Assembly: GCA_002690915.1 (NCBI GenBank)
Contig: NZGF01000019.1
Span: 1-54,691, forward strand
Length of the DNA stretch: 54,691 nt
From: Crocinitomicaceae bacterium
GTDB lineage: Bacteria; Bacteroidota; Bacteroidia; Flavobacteriales_D; Sanyastnellaceae
Direction of reading: 5' to 3'
Below, one piece after another: positions 25,097 through 32,993 of this stretch (position 1 is its first letter; the number at the start of each line of letters is the position of its first letter). Under the pieces are notes generated by a model. The model saw only the letters and a list, made by a program, of their open reading frames with translations, did not search any database and was not told where the DNA came from. The position numbers and the translations under genes are program-made.

Positions 25097-25596
25097 CAGT
25101 TCAAGCGATTGAATTGAAACGTGTAAATGTTGGTAGCTGTTACGCCACAGTTGCGCCTGTATTCGATGGCGAGGTTTTGATCGAACTCGCGTACCATGCC
25201 TCCGAGATTGTAGATCAACGTGTCCTCGGTCGAGAACAGCTCAAGATAGGTCGGGTAGAGGTCGTCATCGAATCCCCAGTTGCCTCCAGTTCCGAAATAG
25301 TTCTTGCCCATCTCCAAGGCGACGGAGTACGTGCGGTCGGCGTTGAATGTTAATTGAAGAGGGGTGACAGTGCCGTCGATGTAAAAGGCGCTGAGGTCCC
25401 GGGTTTCCTTCACGGGACTATTCAAGTCTTGCTGAGTAAAGCTGCTAAGTTCCCAAGTCCCCGCCATCCCTTCAACTTTATCGAACGGTTCACCTAGTTC
25501 GCCAGTTGTTTCAGGCTTGCACGCGTTGAAACTGATAGCTACGATGGCTAGTATCAGCGTCCCGCGCAACGAAATGTGTTTGGTATTCATGTTCAT
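25096..25596 (-). CDS. DUF5004-like lipoprotein of the SusCD operon
   Basis: A 166-residue lipoprotein with signal sequence ending in the lipobox FNAC (Cys about 26), then KVEGMAGTWELSSF, a lipocalin-like opening, and a beta-rich body with LQLTFNADRTYSVALEM. This resembles DUF5004 proteins common beside SusC/SusD genes. Function unknown; a role in glycan capture at the cell surface is likely from context. An alternative start two codons later (25590) is possible. It ends by overlapping the next start by one base. Confidence 0.65.
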   Translation of the reverse strand: MNMNTKHISLRGTLILAIVAISFNACKPETTGELGEPFDKVEGMAGTWELSSFTQQDLNSPVKETRDLSAFYIDGTVTPLQLTFNADRTYSVALEMGKNYFGTGGNWGFDDDLYPTYLELFSTEDTLIYNLGGMVREFDQNLAIEYRRNCGVTATNIYTFQFNRLN

Positions 25597-25608
25597 ACAA
25601 AAAATGGA

Positions 25609-26973
25609 TTAGAGGCAACCGCCTTCTTCGTTCAATTCGAATCCTTGCACCGTTGATTCGGTGTTCGAGAACTGCAAGGACATACCTGGGCAATCCCAAG
25701 CGGCATCTCTTATGATGATATCTTCACCGAGGGCACCGCGCCGCAGCAATTGGTCGGTCCAAAGGCCTTCACAGGCGGTTTCCTTTCGGAATTCGTCCCG
25801 TGCAGCATTGATAACTTCCTGTGCTGTTGCAGATTCGCTTAGATCGTTGTTGCCGGAGCCAAATGCACGGGCGCGAATGGCATTGATATCGTCGATGGCG
25901 ATGGCTAGATTGGAATTCAACTCACCGTAGGCTTCTGCGCGGATCAAATGCATCAATGTCAAGTGCACCAGGGGAACATTGAAGTATTCCTTCTCATTGA
26001 ATCGGTTAATCAAGGCGCGGGTGCCATTGGTCAACCAAGCTGATCGGCCGTCTCCACCACCAGAAAGGCTCATGAAGAAGGCAAAATCTTCGCTAAAGGA
26101 CAACTGAGGGCTCGGGTTGTTGTCCGAACGGAGGTTATCCCGGAACCAACTGCTGCGGAAGTCGTTGGGCATGCTGATGATGCCAAACACCGTTTCGGGA
26201 TTGATGATATCAGTTTCGAAACGATCCAAGTCTTCATCCAAGGTGTAGTGGCCTGTGTTGATGACGTCGGAAGCGAAGCTTGCAGCTTCGGCATAATTGC
26301 CCATGAGGAAGTAAACCTGAGCAAGGTATGCTCGAGCAGCATCCTGAGTAGCGTAAATCCCGTTCTCTTCAGGGAGGTTGTCGGCTGCGAAATTCAGATC
26401 TTCCACTATTTGTGCATAAACTTCATCAACACTGGCACGTGGCAATGGATCTTGGCTCGGTGCTACGCGCAGGGGCACACCGGGGTGGCTGTTGTCAGCT
26501 GTATATCCATAAGGTCGGGCGAACATCTTTACGGCGCCCCAGTGGCAGATTGCACGGATAAACCTCGCCTCAGCCTCAAGACGTGTGCGGTCAGCTTCAT
26601 CCAGGTTTTCAACGATTTCAAAATTTTTGATGACCACATTAGATCTATAAATCGCATAGTAGAAGTCCGTATAGATGCCACCATTAATGCCGGTGAAGAA
26701 GGTGGTTTCTCGGTTGTAAACTGCTGTGAAGTCCAAGCTGTTATCCGGCTTTCCAAAATTGGGTCCACGCAATTCATTTACGATTTGGACGCGTCCTCCG
26801 TACAAGTTTGCCACCACATCATAGTTGCTCACCAACAAGCGCTGCAGGTCATCTGCGTCTACGATGGCGTCTTCCGCCAGAATAACGTCACCAGGTTCAA
26901 ATTCAAGCAAGTGGTCGCAGGAGATCAATCCAGCAGCCACTCCGACCAAGAGAAGTAAGTGTTTCATATTCAT
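25609..26973 (-). CDS. SusD/RagB family glycan-binding lipoprotein
   Basis: The surface-exposed lid of a SusCD importer. The 454-residue protein has a lipobox (AGLISC, Cys about 19), the SusD N-terminal helices with YYAIYRSNVVIKNFEIVEN and LEAEARFIRAICHWGAVKMF (the classic RAxxYxxLxxxF region), TPR-like repeats (AARAYLAQVYFLMGNYAEA) and a C-terminal SusD domain with EFRKETACEGLWTDQLLRRG. It lies 9 bases after susC. Placed with two GH13 enzymes and a maltose phosphorylase, it most likely binds maltodextrin or starch fragments. Confidence 0.95.
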   Translation of the reverse strand: MNMKHLLLLVGVAAGLISCDHLLEFEPGDVILAEDAIVDADDLQRLLVSNYDVVANLYGGRVQIVNELRGPNFGKPDNSLDFTAVYNRETTFFTGINGGIYTDFYYAIYRSNVVIKNFEIVENLDEADRTRLEAEARFIRAICHWGAVKMFARPYGYTADNSHPGVPLRVAPSQDPLPRASVDEVYAQIVEDLNFAADNLPEENGIYATQDAARAYLAQVYFLMGNYAEAASFASDVINTGHYTLDEDLDRFETDIINPETVFGIISMPNDFRSSWFRDNLRSDNNPSPQLSFSEDFAFFMSLSGGGDGRSAWLTNGTRALINRFNEKEYFNVPLVHLTLMHLIRAEAYGELNSNLAIAIDDINAIRARAFGSGNNDLSESATAQEVINAARDEFRKETACEGLWTDQLLRRGALGEDIIIRDAAWDCPGMSLQFSNTESTVQGFELNEEGGCL

Positions 26974-26982
26974 GGCTGTAGA

Positions 26983-29900
26983 TTAAAAGTTGGTGGTAAT
27001 GGAGAGTGTGAAAGCGCGCTCCTGGGGAGGTGTCAGGTAAGTAACATTCGGGCTCATGTTGCGGTCTTGTGCGTTTTCAAAGTCACGAACGACCTCTGGA
27101 TCTAATCCTGGGAAGTTGGTGATGGTGAATACATTTGTCGCATTCACGGCGATTCGGCAATTCTGCAAACCGCTGTCTTTCCCAAGCGGCACGTTGTAGC
27201 CCAAGGTCAGATTTCGCAGGCGCAGGTACGACGCGTCAAAGATGAATAGGCTTGTGTTCCACCAAGGGAATCCTGAGGGCAAGCTGTATGTGGTTTCGTC
27301 GAGGGTCAAACGAGGGTAGGTGGCGATGTCGCCGGGTTGCCTCCATCGATCTAGCTTTTCATCGCGTATGTTCCAGCCGCTAACGACTCCAAGCTGACGC
27401 TTTGCCGATGAATCAAAAATCTTCGCACCTACACTAAATGTTGCCAGTGCACTAAGGTCCCAGTTGCCATAGCGGAAGGTGTTGTTTAGACCACCGATTA
27501 TATCCGGTAGGCCGTCGCCAACGTATTTGCGTATGTCGTTGCTGTAGTCATAGGTCTCATTTCCTTCCAAGTCAAGGTAGACAGGCAATCCGTTCTCTGT
27601 ATCGACATGGCTGTGTTCAACAAGAAAAAAGGAACCCACCGGACTGCCAACGATGACCCGGGAATCATTGGTGCCACCGCTTACTGCGTCAGGGGTGTAG
27701 TTTCCAATGTTGATTAATTCGTTGTAGTTCCTCGCCACGTTAAGATCCGTGGTCCACTGGAATTTGCCGATGAGGTTTCGGGATTTGATCGATAGTTCCA
27801 CACCACGGTTCAAAATGGTACCTACGTTGTCCCAGAAATTCGTGAATCCTGTGCTTGCTGGTGTGGATACGTTCATCAAGACATCGGTTGAGTATTTGTG
27901 ATAGAACGCCAACTCTGTTATAATGCGGTCATCCAACATTCCCATTTCCACACTTGCGTCTACGGTGCGGGAAGTTTCCCAGCGCAAGGTGGGATTTTCG
28001 GGCTGAATGGGGAACAGGATCGAGTCTGCAGCGTAGGTGATGCCATTGTTGGCTGCAGAATATGTTCCGAAACGCGCGTAATCGGGCAAGGCAGCGTTTC
28101 CGGTGTAGCCGATGCTCGACCGAAGCTTCAAGAAACTAACACGTTTGCTATTGAACCAATCTTCATCCGACACAACCCATCCTGCAGAAAGTGACGGGAA
28201 GAAGCCGTAACGGCTTTCGCGTCCAAAACGTGAGCTTCCGTCTACGCGTGCTGTTGCCTGAAAGAAGTAACGGTCTTTCAGAGCGTAATTCACACGGCCG
28301 AAATACGAAAGAAAGCTGTGCTGTGAAGGCAAATTCACCGTGGTATTCACGTTGGCGGCTTCTTCAGAAAGCGAGTCATTTTCGAAGATTGGCCCCTCAA
28401 CCTGGCCATAGAACAGGCTGTAACCGTAATTGTCAGTACGCTGGAATTCGCTTCCAACAAGGAAGTTCACGGCTTGAGTGTCATCCAATTCCCATCGGTA
28501 GTCAGCCGTCGCGCTGTAGTTCCAATTTAATACGTAGTTCGCATAGCGATTGGCGCTACCGAGTTCCGTGGTGATGGAGAGCGCACCTGGGTTGAAAACG
28601 TCTTCGCGGAGGTGGAGGTAATCAAAGCCTCCACTCACTTTGAGGCTGAGATTTGCGATGGGCGAATAAATCAATTGCGCATTGCTTATAGATCGGTCCT
28701 CCGTTGTCTTCCACTTTTTCAATTCGCGAACAGCTACAGGATTCTTCGTGCCTCCCCATTCATCGAACCAAAGGAAGTATTCACCGGCTTCGTGTTCGAT
28801 GTTGCCATTGGCATCGTAAACATCTTCTTCGTAGCGGACCGGGTAGTAAGGCAGGGCATTCGACATGGCATCGCCCAATCCGCCTGACCACGCAGCATCG
28901 ATGCGGTTGTTTTCGCCCCGGCTGAAAGAAGAGCTTAAAAGCACTTTTACTTTATTGGTTGGAGTCCAGTCCAAGTTCACGCGGCCGCTAGTTCGATCGT
29001 AACTGTTGCCAAGGAGGTAGCTCTGGTTGTTGTCTTTGGACACCCCTGCGTACAAGTTGTAGCGTTCGCCACCTTGTCTCACACCGAAGTTCACGGCATT
29101 CTTGTTCCCGACGCCAATGGTTCGATCCACCCAATCGGTGTTCGTTTCCATCGCTTGGAGAAAGGCTTCTCGTCGGACTGCTGGATCGTCGGCTGCGGAG
29201 GTCATGTTGGGCAACCAAACGTACCCGGTGCCTCCATCGTTTTCCCAAGCTTCTTGGCGCAATGCCAAGTAGGTCTCGGTGTCTATCATGTTAGGACGGG
29301 TGGCCGCGGTTCCAATTCCAGCGCGGGTGCTGAATTCAAATGACGTGCCTTTTTTACCACGCTTTGTGGTAATGAGGATGACACCGTTGGCTCCGCGTGA
29401 ACCGTAAATACCCGTAGCGGCTGCGTCTTTGAGAATCTCGACTGATTCGATATCGTTGGGATTGATGGCTGCCAATGGGTTGTTGTTAAGGGCACCGCTG
29501 TTGCCACGGAGGAAGTACTCTTGGGTGATTGGAATGCCATCCACCACGTAGAGCGGATCTCCCGCAGCTGAAACTGAGGCCACTCCGCGGACGCGGATGA
29601 GGGATGGTGCGCCTGCCACTCCGGAGGATTGACTCACTTGAACACCTGCAGCTTGCCCTTGAAGTGCCGCTTCAAATGAAGGTGTTTGGACGCCGGTAAT
29701 TTGCTTTGAATCCACCTTGACTATGCTGCCCGTTACCTCTTTTTTTCGTTGAACCCCATAGCCCACAACTACGACGTCTTCGATAAGGACCGCATCTTCG
29801 GCCAAGGAAATGTCCAAGGTGATGTTTTCATTGCCCATGGCCACTTGCCTCGTTTGGCCGATGTATCCTATGTAGGAGAATTGGACTGAGTGGGTGCCCG

Positions 29901-30084
29901 TTGAAAGGCTCAGCACATATGCACCGTCAGCGTCCGTGAACTGACCGTTGATGCCATCGGCAACGACGGATGCACCGGGAAGTGGATTGCCTTGAGCATC
30001 TGAAATCGTACCGCGCAAGGATTGGGCTTGGAGCGCGCAATACATGCCAAGGGTGGCAATCAGCGTAAGGGTAAATTTGGTCAT
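26983..30084 (-). CDS. SusC/RagA family TonB-linked outer-membrane transporter
   Basis: The outer-membrane channel of a SusCD glycan importer, 1033 residues. A signal peptide is followed by a carboxypeptidase-regulatory-like domain (about 22-100, LRGTISDAQGNPLPGASV), the SusC linker EDVVVVGYGVQRKKEVTGSI, the plug with LYVVDGIPI and GIYGSRGANGVILITTKRG, and a large barrel ending in FTLSITTNF. It pairs with the SusD gene immediately downstream. Upstream is a 71-base gap with a -7-like box and the 22-base element shared with nrtR, so susC probably also has its own regulated promoter inside the operon. Confidence 0.96.
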   Translation of the reverse strand: MTKFTLTLIATLGMYCALQAQSLRGTISDAQGNPLPGASVVADGINGQFTDADGAYVLSLSTGTHSVQFSYIGYIGQTRQVAMGNENITLDISLAEDAVLIEDVVVVGYGVQRKKEVTGSIVKVDSKQITGVQTPSFEAALQGQAAGVQVSQSSGVAGAPSLIRVRGVASVSAAGDPLYVVDGIPITQEYFLRGNSGALNNNPLAAINPNDIESVEILKDAAATGIYGSRGANGVILITTKRGKKGTSFEFSTRAGIGTAATRPNMIDTETYLALRQEAWENDGGTGYVWLPNMTSAADDPAVRREAFLQAMETNTDWVDRTIGVGNKNAVNFGVRQGGERYNLYAGVSKDNNQSYLLGNSYDRTSGRVNLDWTPTNKVKVLLSSSFSRGENNRIDAAWSGGLGDAMSNALPYYPVRYEEDVYDANGNIEHEAGEYFLWFDEWGGTKNPVAVRELKKWKTTEDRSISNAQLIYSPIANLSLKVSGGFDYLHLREDVFNPGALSITTELGSANRYANYVLNWNYSATADYRWELDDTQAVNFLVGSEFQRTDNYGYSLFYGQVEGPIFENDSLSEEAANVNTTVNLPSQHSFLSYFGRVNYALKDRYFFQATARVDGSSRFGRESRYGFFPSLSAGWVVSDEDWFNSKRVSFLKLRSSIGYTGNAALPDYARFGTYSAANNGITYAADSILFPIQPENPTLRWETSRTVDASVEMGMLDDRIITELAFYHKYSTDVLMNVSTPASTGFTNFWDNVGTILNRGVELSIKSRNLIGKFQWTTDLNVARNYNELINIGNYTPDAVSGGTNDSRVIVGSPVGSFFLVEHSHVDTENGLPVYLDLEGNETYDYSNDIRKYVGDGLPDIIGGLNNTFRYGNWDLSALATFSVGAKIFDSSAKRQLGVVSGWNIRDEKLDRWRQPGDIATYPRLTLDETTYSLPSGFPWWNTSLFIFDASYLRLRNLTLGYNVPLGKDSGLQNCRIAVNATNVFTITNFPGLDPEVVRDFENAQDRNMSPNVTYLTPPQERAFTLSITTNF

Positions 30085-30103
30085 CAGAAATGGGTTAGCG
30101 GGT

Positions 30104-30111
30104 CGAAGGTA
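30104..30111 (-). promoter_or_regulatory. Putative -7 box for susC
   Basis: TACCTTCG on the minus strand, 19 bases before the susC ATG, fits TAnnTT[TC]G. This start would have a short leader. Confidence 0.4.
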
Positions 30112-30121
30112 AGGTGTGGTA

Positions 30122-30143
30122 GGTGTGTTTTCAACACGAAGTG
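30122..30143 (-). promoter_or_regulatory. Candidate NrtR operator upstream of susC
   Basis: On the minus strand it reads CACT, two bases (TC), GTGTTGAAAA, one base, ACACC. It matches the element upstream of nrtR (36021-36042) at 19 of 22 positions and sits 38 bases before the susC start, against 37 for nrtR. It contains a GTGT/ACAC inverted repeat. Regulator assignment is inferred. Confidence 0.6.
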
Positions 30144-30155
30144 CTTGAGTACTTA

Positions 30156-32993
30156 TTAATGGTTGTTCGAAAGCACAACGCGCGCATTGAATTGGCGATC
30201 GTTTGATAGCACGCGTACAGTGTACACGCCTTCAGGTAGTGCGTTGTTAACGAATTCAATAACGCGTCCTTGATGCAGGGCCGTTGCTAAACAGAATGGC
30301 GTTACCTCCCGGCCGTTGAGGTCGAAAATTTGGAGGGTGCTCATGTTCGCCGCTTCTGGGAATTCAATGGCAAAAGTCCCTGCTGTTGGATTGGGATACG
30401 CCACAGCATTGGATTGGGTGAGGGTAGGCGTTCTTATGGCAGAAGGGAAATTTACAGGTTGGTCCACGTACACATGGTATTCGCCGGGGGCGAATGACAT
30501 AAACGCATTGACATCGGTCACTTCTGTGGCGTCGCCGGTAAAGTAATCGTACCATGTTCCTGTGTGTTGAAACCCGGGAATCATGCTGAGTTCACTCACG
30601 CGGAAATTAGCCACCACGACAGCGTCCATCGCGTTGCCGTTCAGGTGCAATCGCTTGCCATAGCCGCCAACGTCCCAATTGTAGTTGGTGCCCTGGAACG
30701 GATCGGGATAGTCCATTTTGAGTTGGCACAGTCCGGCGATGACTTCGTGAATACGGTACCGGTTGGGGTTGTCGCGGTAATCCCAACGCACGGGCTTGGC
30801 TTCTGTGCGGCAGTCCTCGCTGATGGTCAGACCATCGCTGCACGTGTTGATACTGTAATCGTACCCTAGCTCTTCAAATTGCCATAGTAGCTTGGGGCCA
30901 GGCAGCAATATGTTGAAGCATTGAATGGCTTCTTGCCGTGCAAGGGCTGTGTTGAGATTGGTAACCTGGTAGGAGCCTTCGCCGTTGCCGAACTGCAGCG
31001 CCTTGTAAATCAAACGTTCTTCATCGTGGCTTTCGGGGTACGAAACGACTCCCGGGTTGGACATGCCTTGGTTTTGGTAGCTAGCCCAGCTGAAATCCGA
31101 CGGGTAGCCCATGGAGGCCTCGTTGTAATCAGTCGTCACATTGGCCCAAACTATGAAACCGTCATTGACCAAAGTTTGGTTTTCGGACAGGTCGACCCAG
31201 TGTTCCAGAGTCATGTAAATATCGGATTGCTCTTGCCAGAGGTGATTGGCGTACTCATTCAGTAAATTGATGCGTGCCTGGTCGTAACCCCAGACGTTGC
31301 CTGGTGTTTGGGTCATGCCTTTGGAGAAGTCCAGCCGGTAACCGTCGATGTGGTATTCGTCAACCCAGTATTTCAGTGCTCGTTTCATGAAGTACTTCGT
31401 GGCTGGGCTGTCATGGTTCCAATCAAAAAACCACGTTTCCGGACTGGGTGAAACTTCATTGAACCACGGGTTGTTCGCAGCGGGCTGGAAGGACGATTCA
31501 TTCCAGTACATCTTCAAGAACGGATTGGGATAATCGGCATGGTTGAGCGCAACGTCAAGCAACACGGCGATGCCCCTTTCGTGGCAGGCATTGATCAGTG
31601 TTTTGAACGTCGATTTGTCGCCATATGCCTTGTCTAGTGCGAGGTAGAATGTAGGATTATAGCCCCAGCTGTCGTTGCCGTTGAATTCGTTGACGGGCAT
31701 GAATTCGATGGCGTTGATACCCAAACGATCGAGGTAATCTAGGGTGTCTAGGATGGTCTGGTAGTTTCGCTCATCCGTAAAATCCCGAACCAGCAACTCG
31801 TAAATGACCAAAGACGATTTGTCGGGCCGCTCAAAGTATTGGTCGGTCCAATCGAAAGTAGGTGCACCAGGCTGAAGGACTGCAACCGGTGTGTTTTCAG
31901 TTAGCATGTTGGGAAACGCCGGCATATCAGGGTATGTCGTTTCGGGAATCCACTGGTCGTTCCACGGATCGAGGACCAGTTCTGTGTACGGGTCAGCCAC
32001 GCGCATGTCATCGGGCATGATGTGGTAATGAAAACGGTATTCAGTTCCGGCTTCGAGGCCATTGATTTCTATCCAATGCTTGTTGCCATCAGGGGTTTGG
32101 GTCATGAGGTAATCGAAGCTCAGTTGCCAATCATTGAAATCGCCAACGACAAAGACGAAATCTTTTCCTGGGGCATGGAGCTGTAAAAATGCGCTTGTCG
32201 TTGAAGGGTAGTGGATGCCATCTTCAAAGCCCGCTGTTGGCCAGCCTGTTATTGGAGTTTCGGGAAGCACGGCAATGCTAGCCTCATCTGACGCCAATCC
32301 GGCATCGCTTGTGCCCACCAAGGTAATGTCGAATTGTCCGGCATCGGTAGCTTGGAAATCGTATGAGATGGCGGTTCCGTTTGCCGTGAGAACCACTTCG
32401 CCATTGATTTCCAAGCTCAGTTCACACGAATCGCTGGCCTGACCTATGATGGTGTATTCGTCGCCCATGTTGAGCACAGCGTAACCATTATCAGGAGTCT
32501 GCAGCGACGTGCTGAAAGATCCGCTGCTCACTTCGTAAAAGATGTCGGATCCATCGGCATTTCTTCCCACCAAAGAGCCGGTACTGTTTCGAAACACCAT
32601 GGCCAAGTTTTCAACGGTTTCTCCTTCGTTGAGCTGGTAATATTCGCCTAGTGTCAGCCCATTGAAGTCGAAGGTGTGGATTCCATTGCCTTCGGGATTC
32701 ATGAGGGCGAGGGGGTCAGATGTGCCCCATGCTGTTTGAACATTTTGCCAATCGCTCGGGCCGTTGCTGGTGCTGGTGATAACACCCGTGTGGATGTAAA
32801 TAGGTATGACCCCTTGCAATTCTCCGTTGCCTAGAGCACTATTGTAGTGCAGTGTCACTTGGTCATCCAAGGTGGGAAATGAGGGTTCGGTCCAGACAAC
32901 TTGACCATTCAATGAGCTTGGGCACAGAAGGCATAAGGGGATGAAAAGACAGCAATTGAAAAGAAAGCAATTGAAAAGGCATAAAGTCTTCAT
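30156..32993 (-). CDS. Secreted GH13 alpha-amylase with T9SS sorting domain
   Basis: A 945-residue exported enzyme predicted to begin starch breakdown outside the cell. A Cys-rich signal peptide contains a 5-residue repeat (LFNCF/LFNCC). Beta modules follow (about 30-230), a CBM48-like domain (about 260-345, FVVGDFNDWQLSFDYLM), then the GH13 barrel: DVALNHA (region I), GYRLD (nucleophile D555), MTLEHW (acid/base E597), and YPESHD (D657). The sorting domain spans about 865-945 (AYPNPTAGTFAIEFPE ... PEGVYTVRVL). Unlike the downstream GH13 lipoprotein, it keeps the usual His before the last Asp. Its start overlaps the CotH-like gene by 4 bases. Confidence 0.94.
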   Translation of the reverse strand: MKTLCLFNCFLFNCCLFIPLCLLCPSSLNGQVVWTEPSFPTLDDQVTLHYNSALGNGELQGVIPIYIHTGVITSTSNGPSDWQNVQTAWGTSDPLALMNPEGNGIHTFDFNGLTLGEYYQLNEGETVENLAMVFRNSTGSLVGRNADGSDIFYEVSSGSFSTSLQTPDNGYAVLNMGDEYTIIGQASDSCELSLEINGEVVLTANGTAISYDFQATDAGQFDITLVGTSDAGLASDEASIAVLPETPITGWPTAGFEDGIHYPSTTSAFLQLHAPGKDFVFVVGDFNDWQLSFDYLMTQTPDGNKHWIEINGLEAGTEYRFHYHIMPDDMRVADPYTELVLDPWNDQWIPETTYPDMPAFPNMLTENTPVAVLQPGAPTFDWTDQYFERPDKSSLVIYELLVRDFTDERNYQTILDTLDYLDRLGINAIEFMPVNEFNGNDSWGYNPTFYLALDKAYGDKSTFKTLINACHERGIAVLLDVALNHADYPNPFLKMYWNESSFQPAANNPWFNEVSPSPETWFFDWNHDSPATKYFMKRALKYWVDEYHIDGYRLDFSKGMTQTPGNVWGYDQARINLLNEYANHLWQEQSDIYMTLEHWVDLSENQTLVNDGFIVWANVTTDYNEASMGYPSDFSWASYQNQGMSNPGVVSYPESHDEERLIYKALQFGNGEGSYQVTNLNTALARQEAIQCFNILLPGPKLLWQFEELGYDYSINTCSDGLTISEDCRTEAKPVRWDYRDNPNRYRIHEVIAGLCQLKMDYPDPFQGTNYNWDVGGYGKRLHLNGNAMDAVVVANFRVSELSMIPGFQHTGTWYDYFTGDATEVTDVNAFMSFAPGEYHVYVDQPVNFPSAIRTPTLTQSNAVAYPNPTAGTFAIEFPEAANMSTLQIFDLNGREVTPFCLATALHQGRVIEFVNNALPEGVYTVRVLSNDRQFNARVVLSNNH
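32951..32980 (-). repeat. 15-base tandem duplication in the amylase signal peptide
   Basis: Two adjacent 15-base units (32951-32965 and 32966-32980) agree at 13 of 15 positions and encode LFNCC and LFNCF inside the signal peptide. In-frame, so length changes would be tolerated. Confidence 0.8.
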
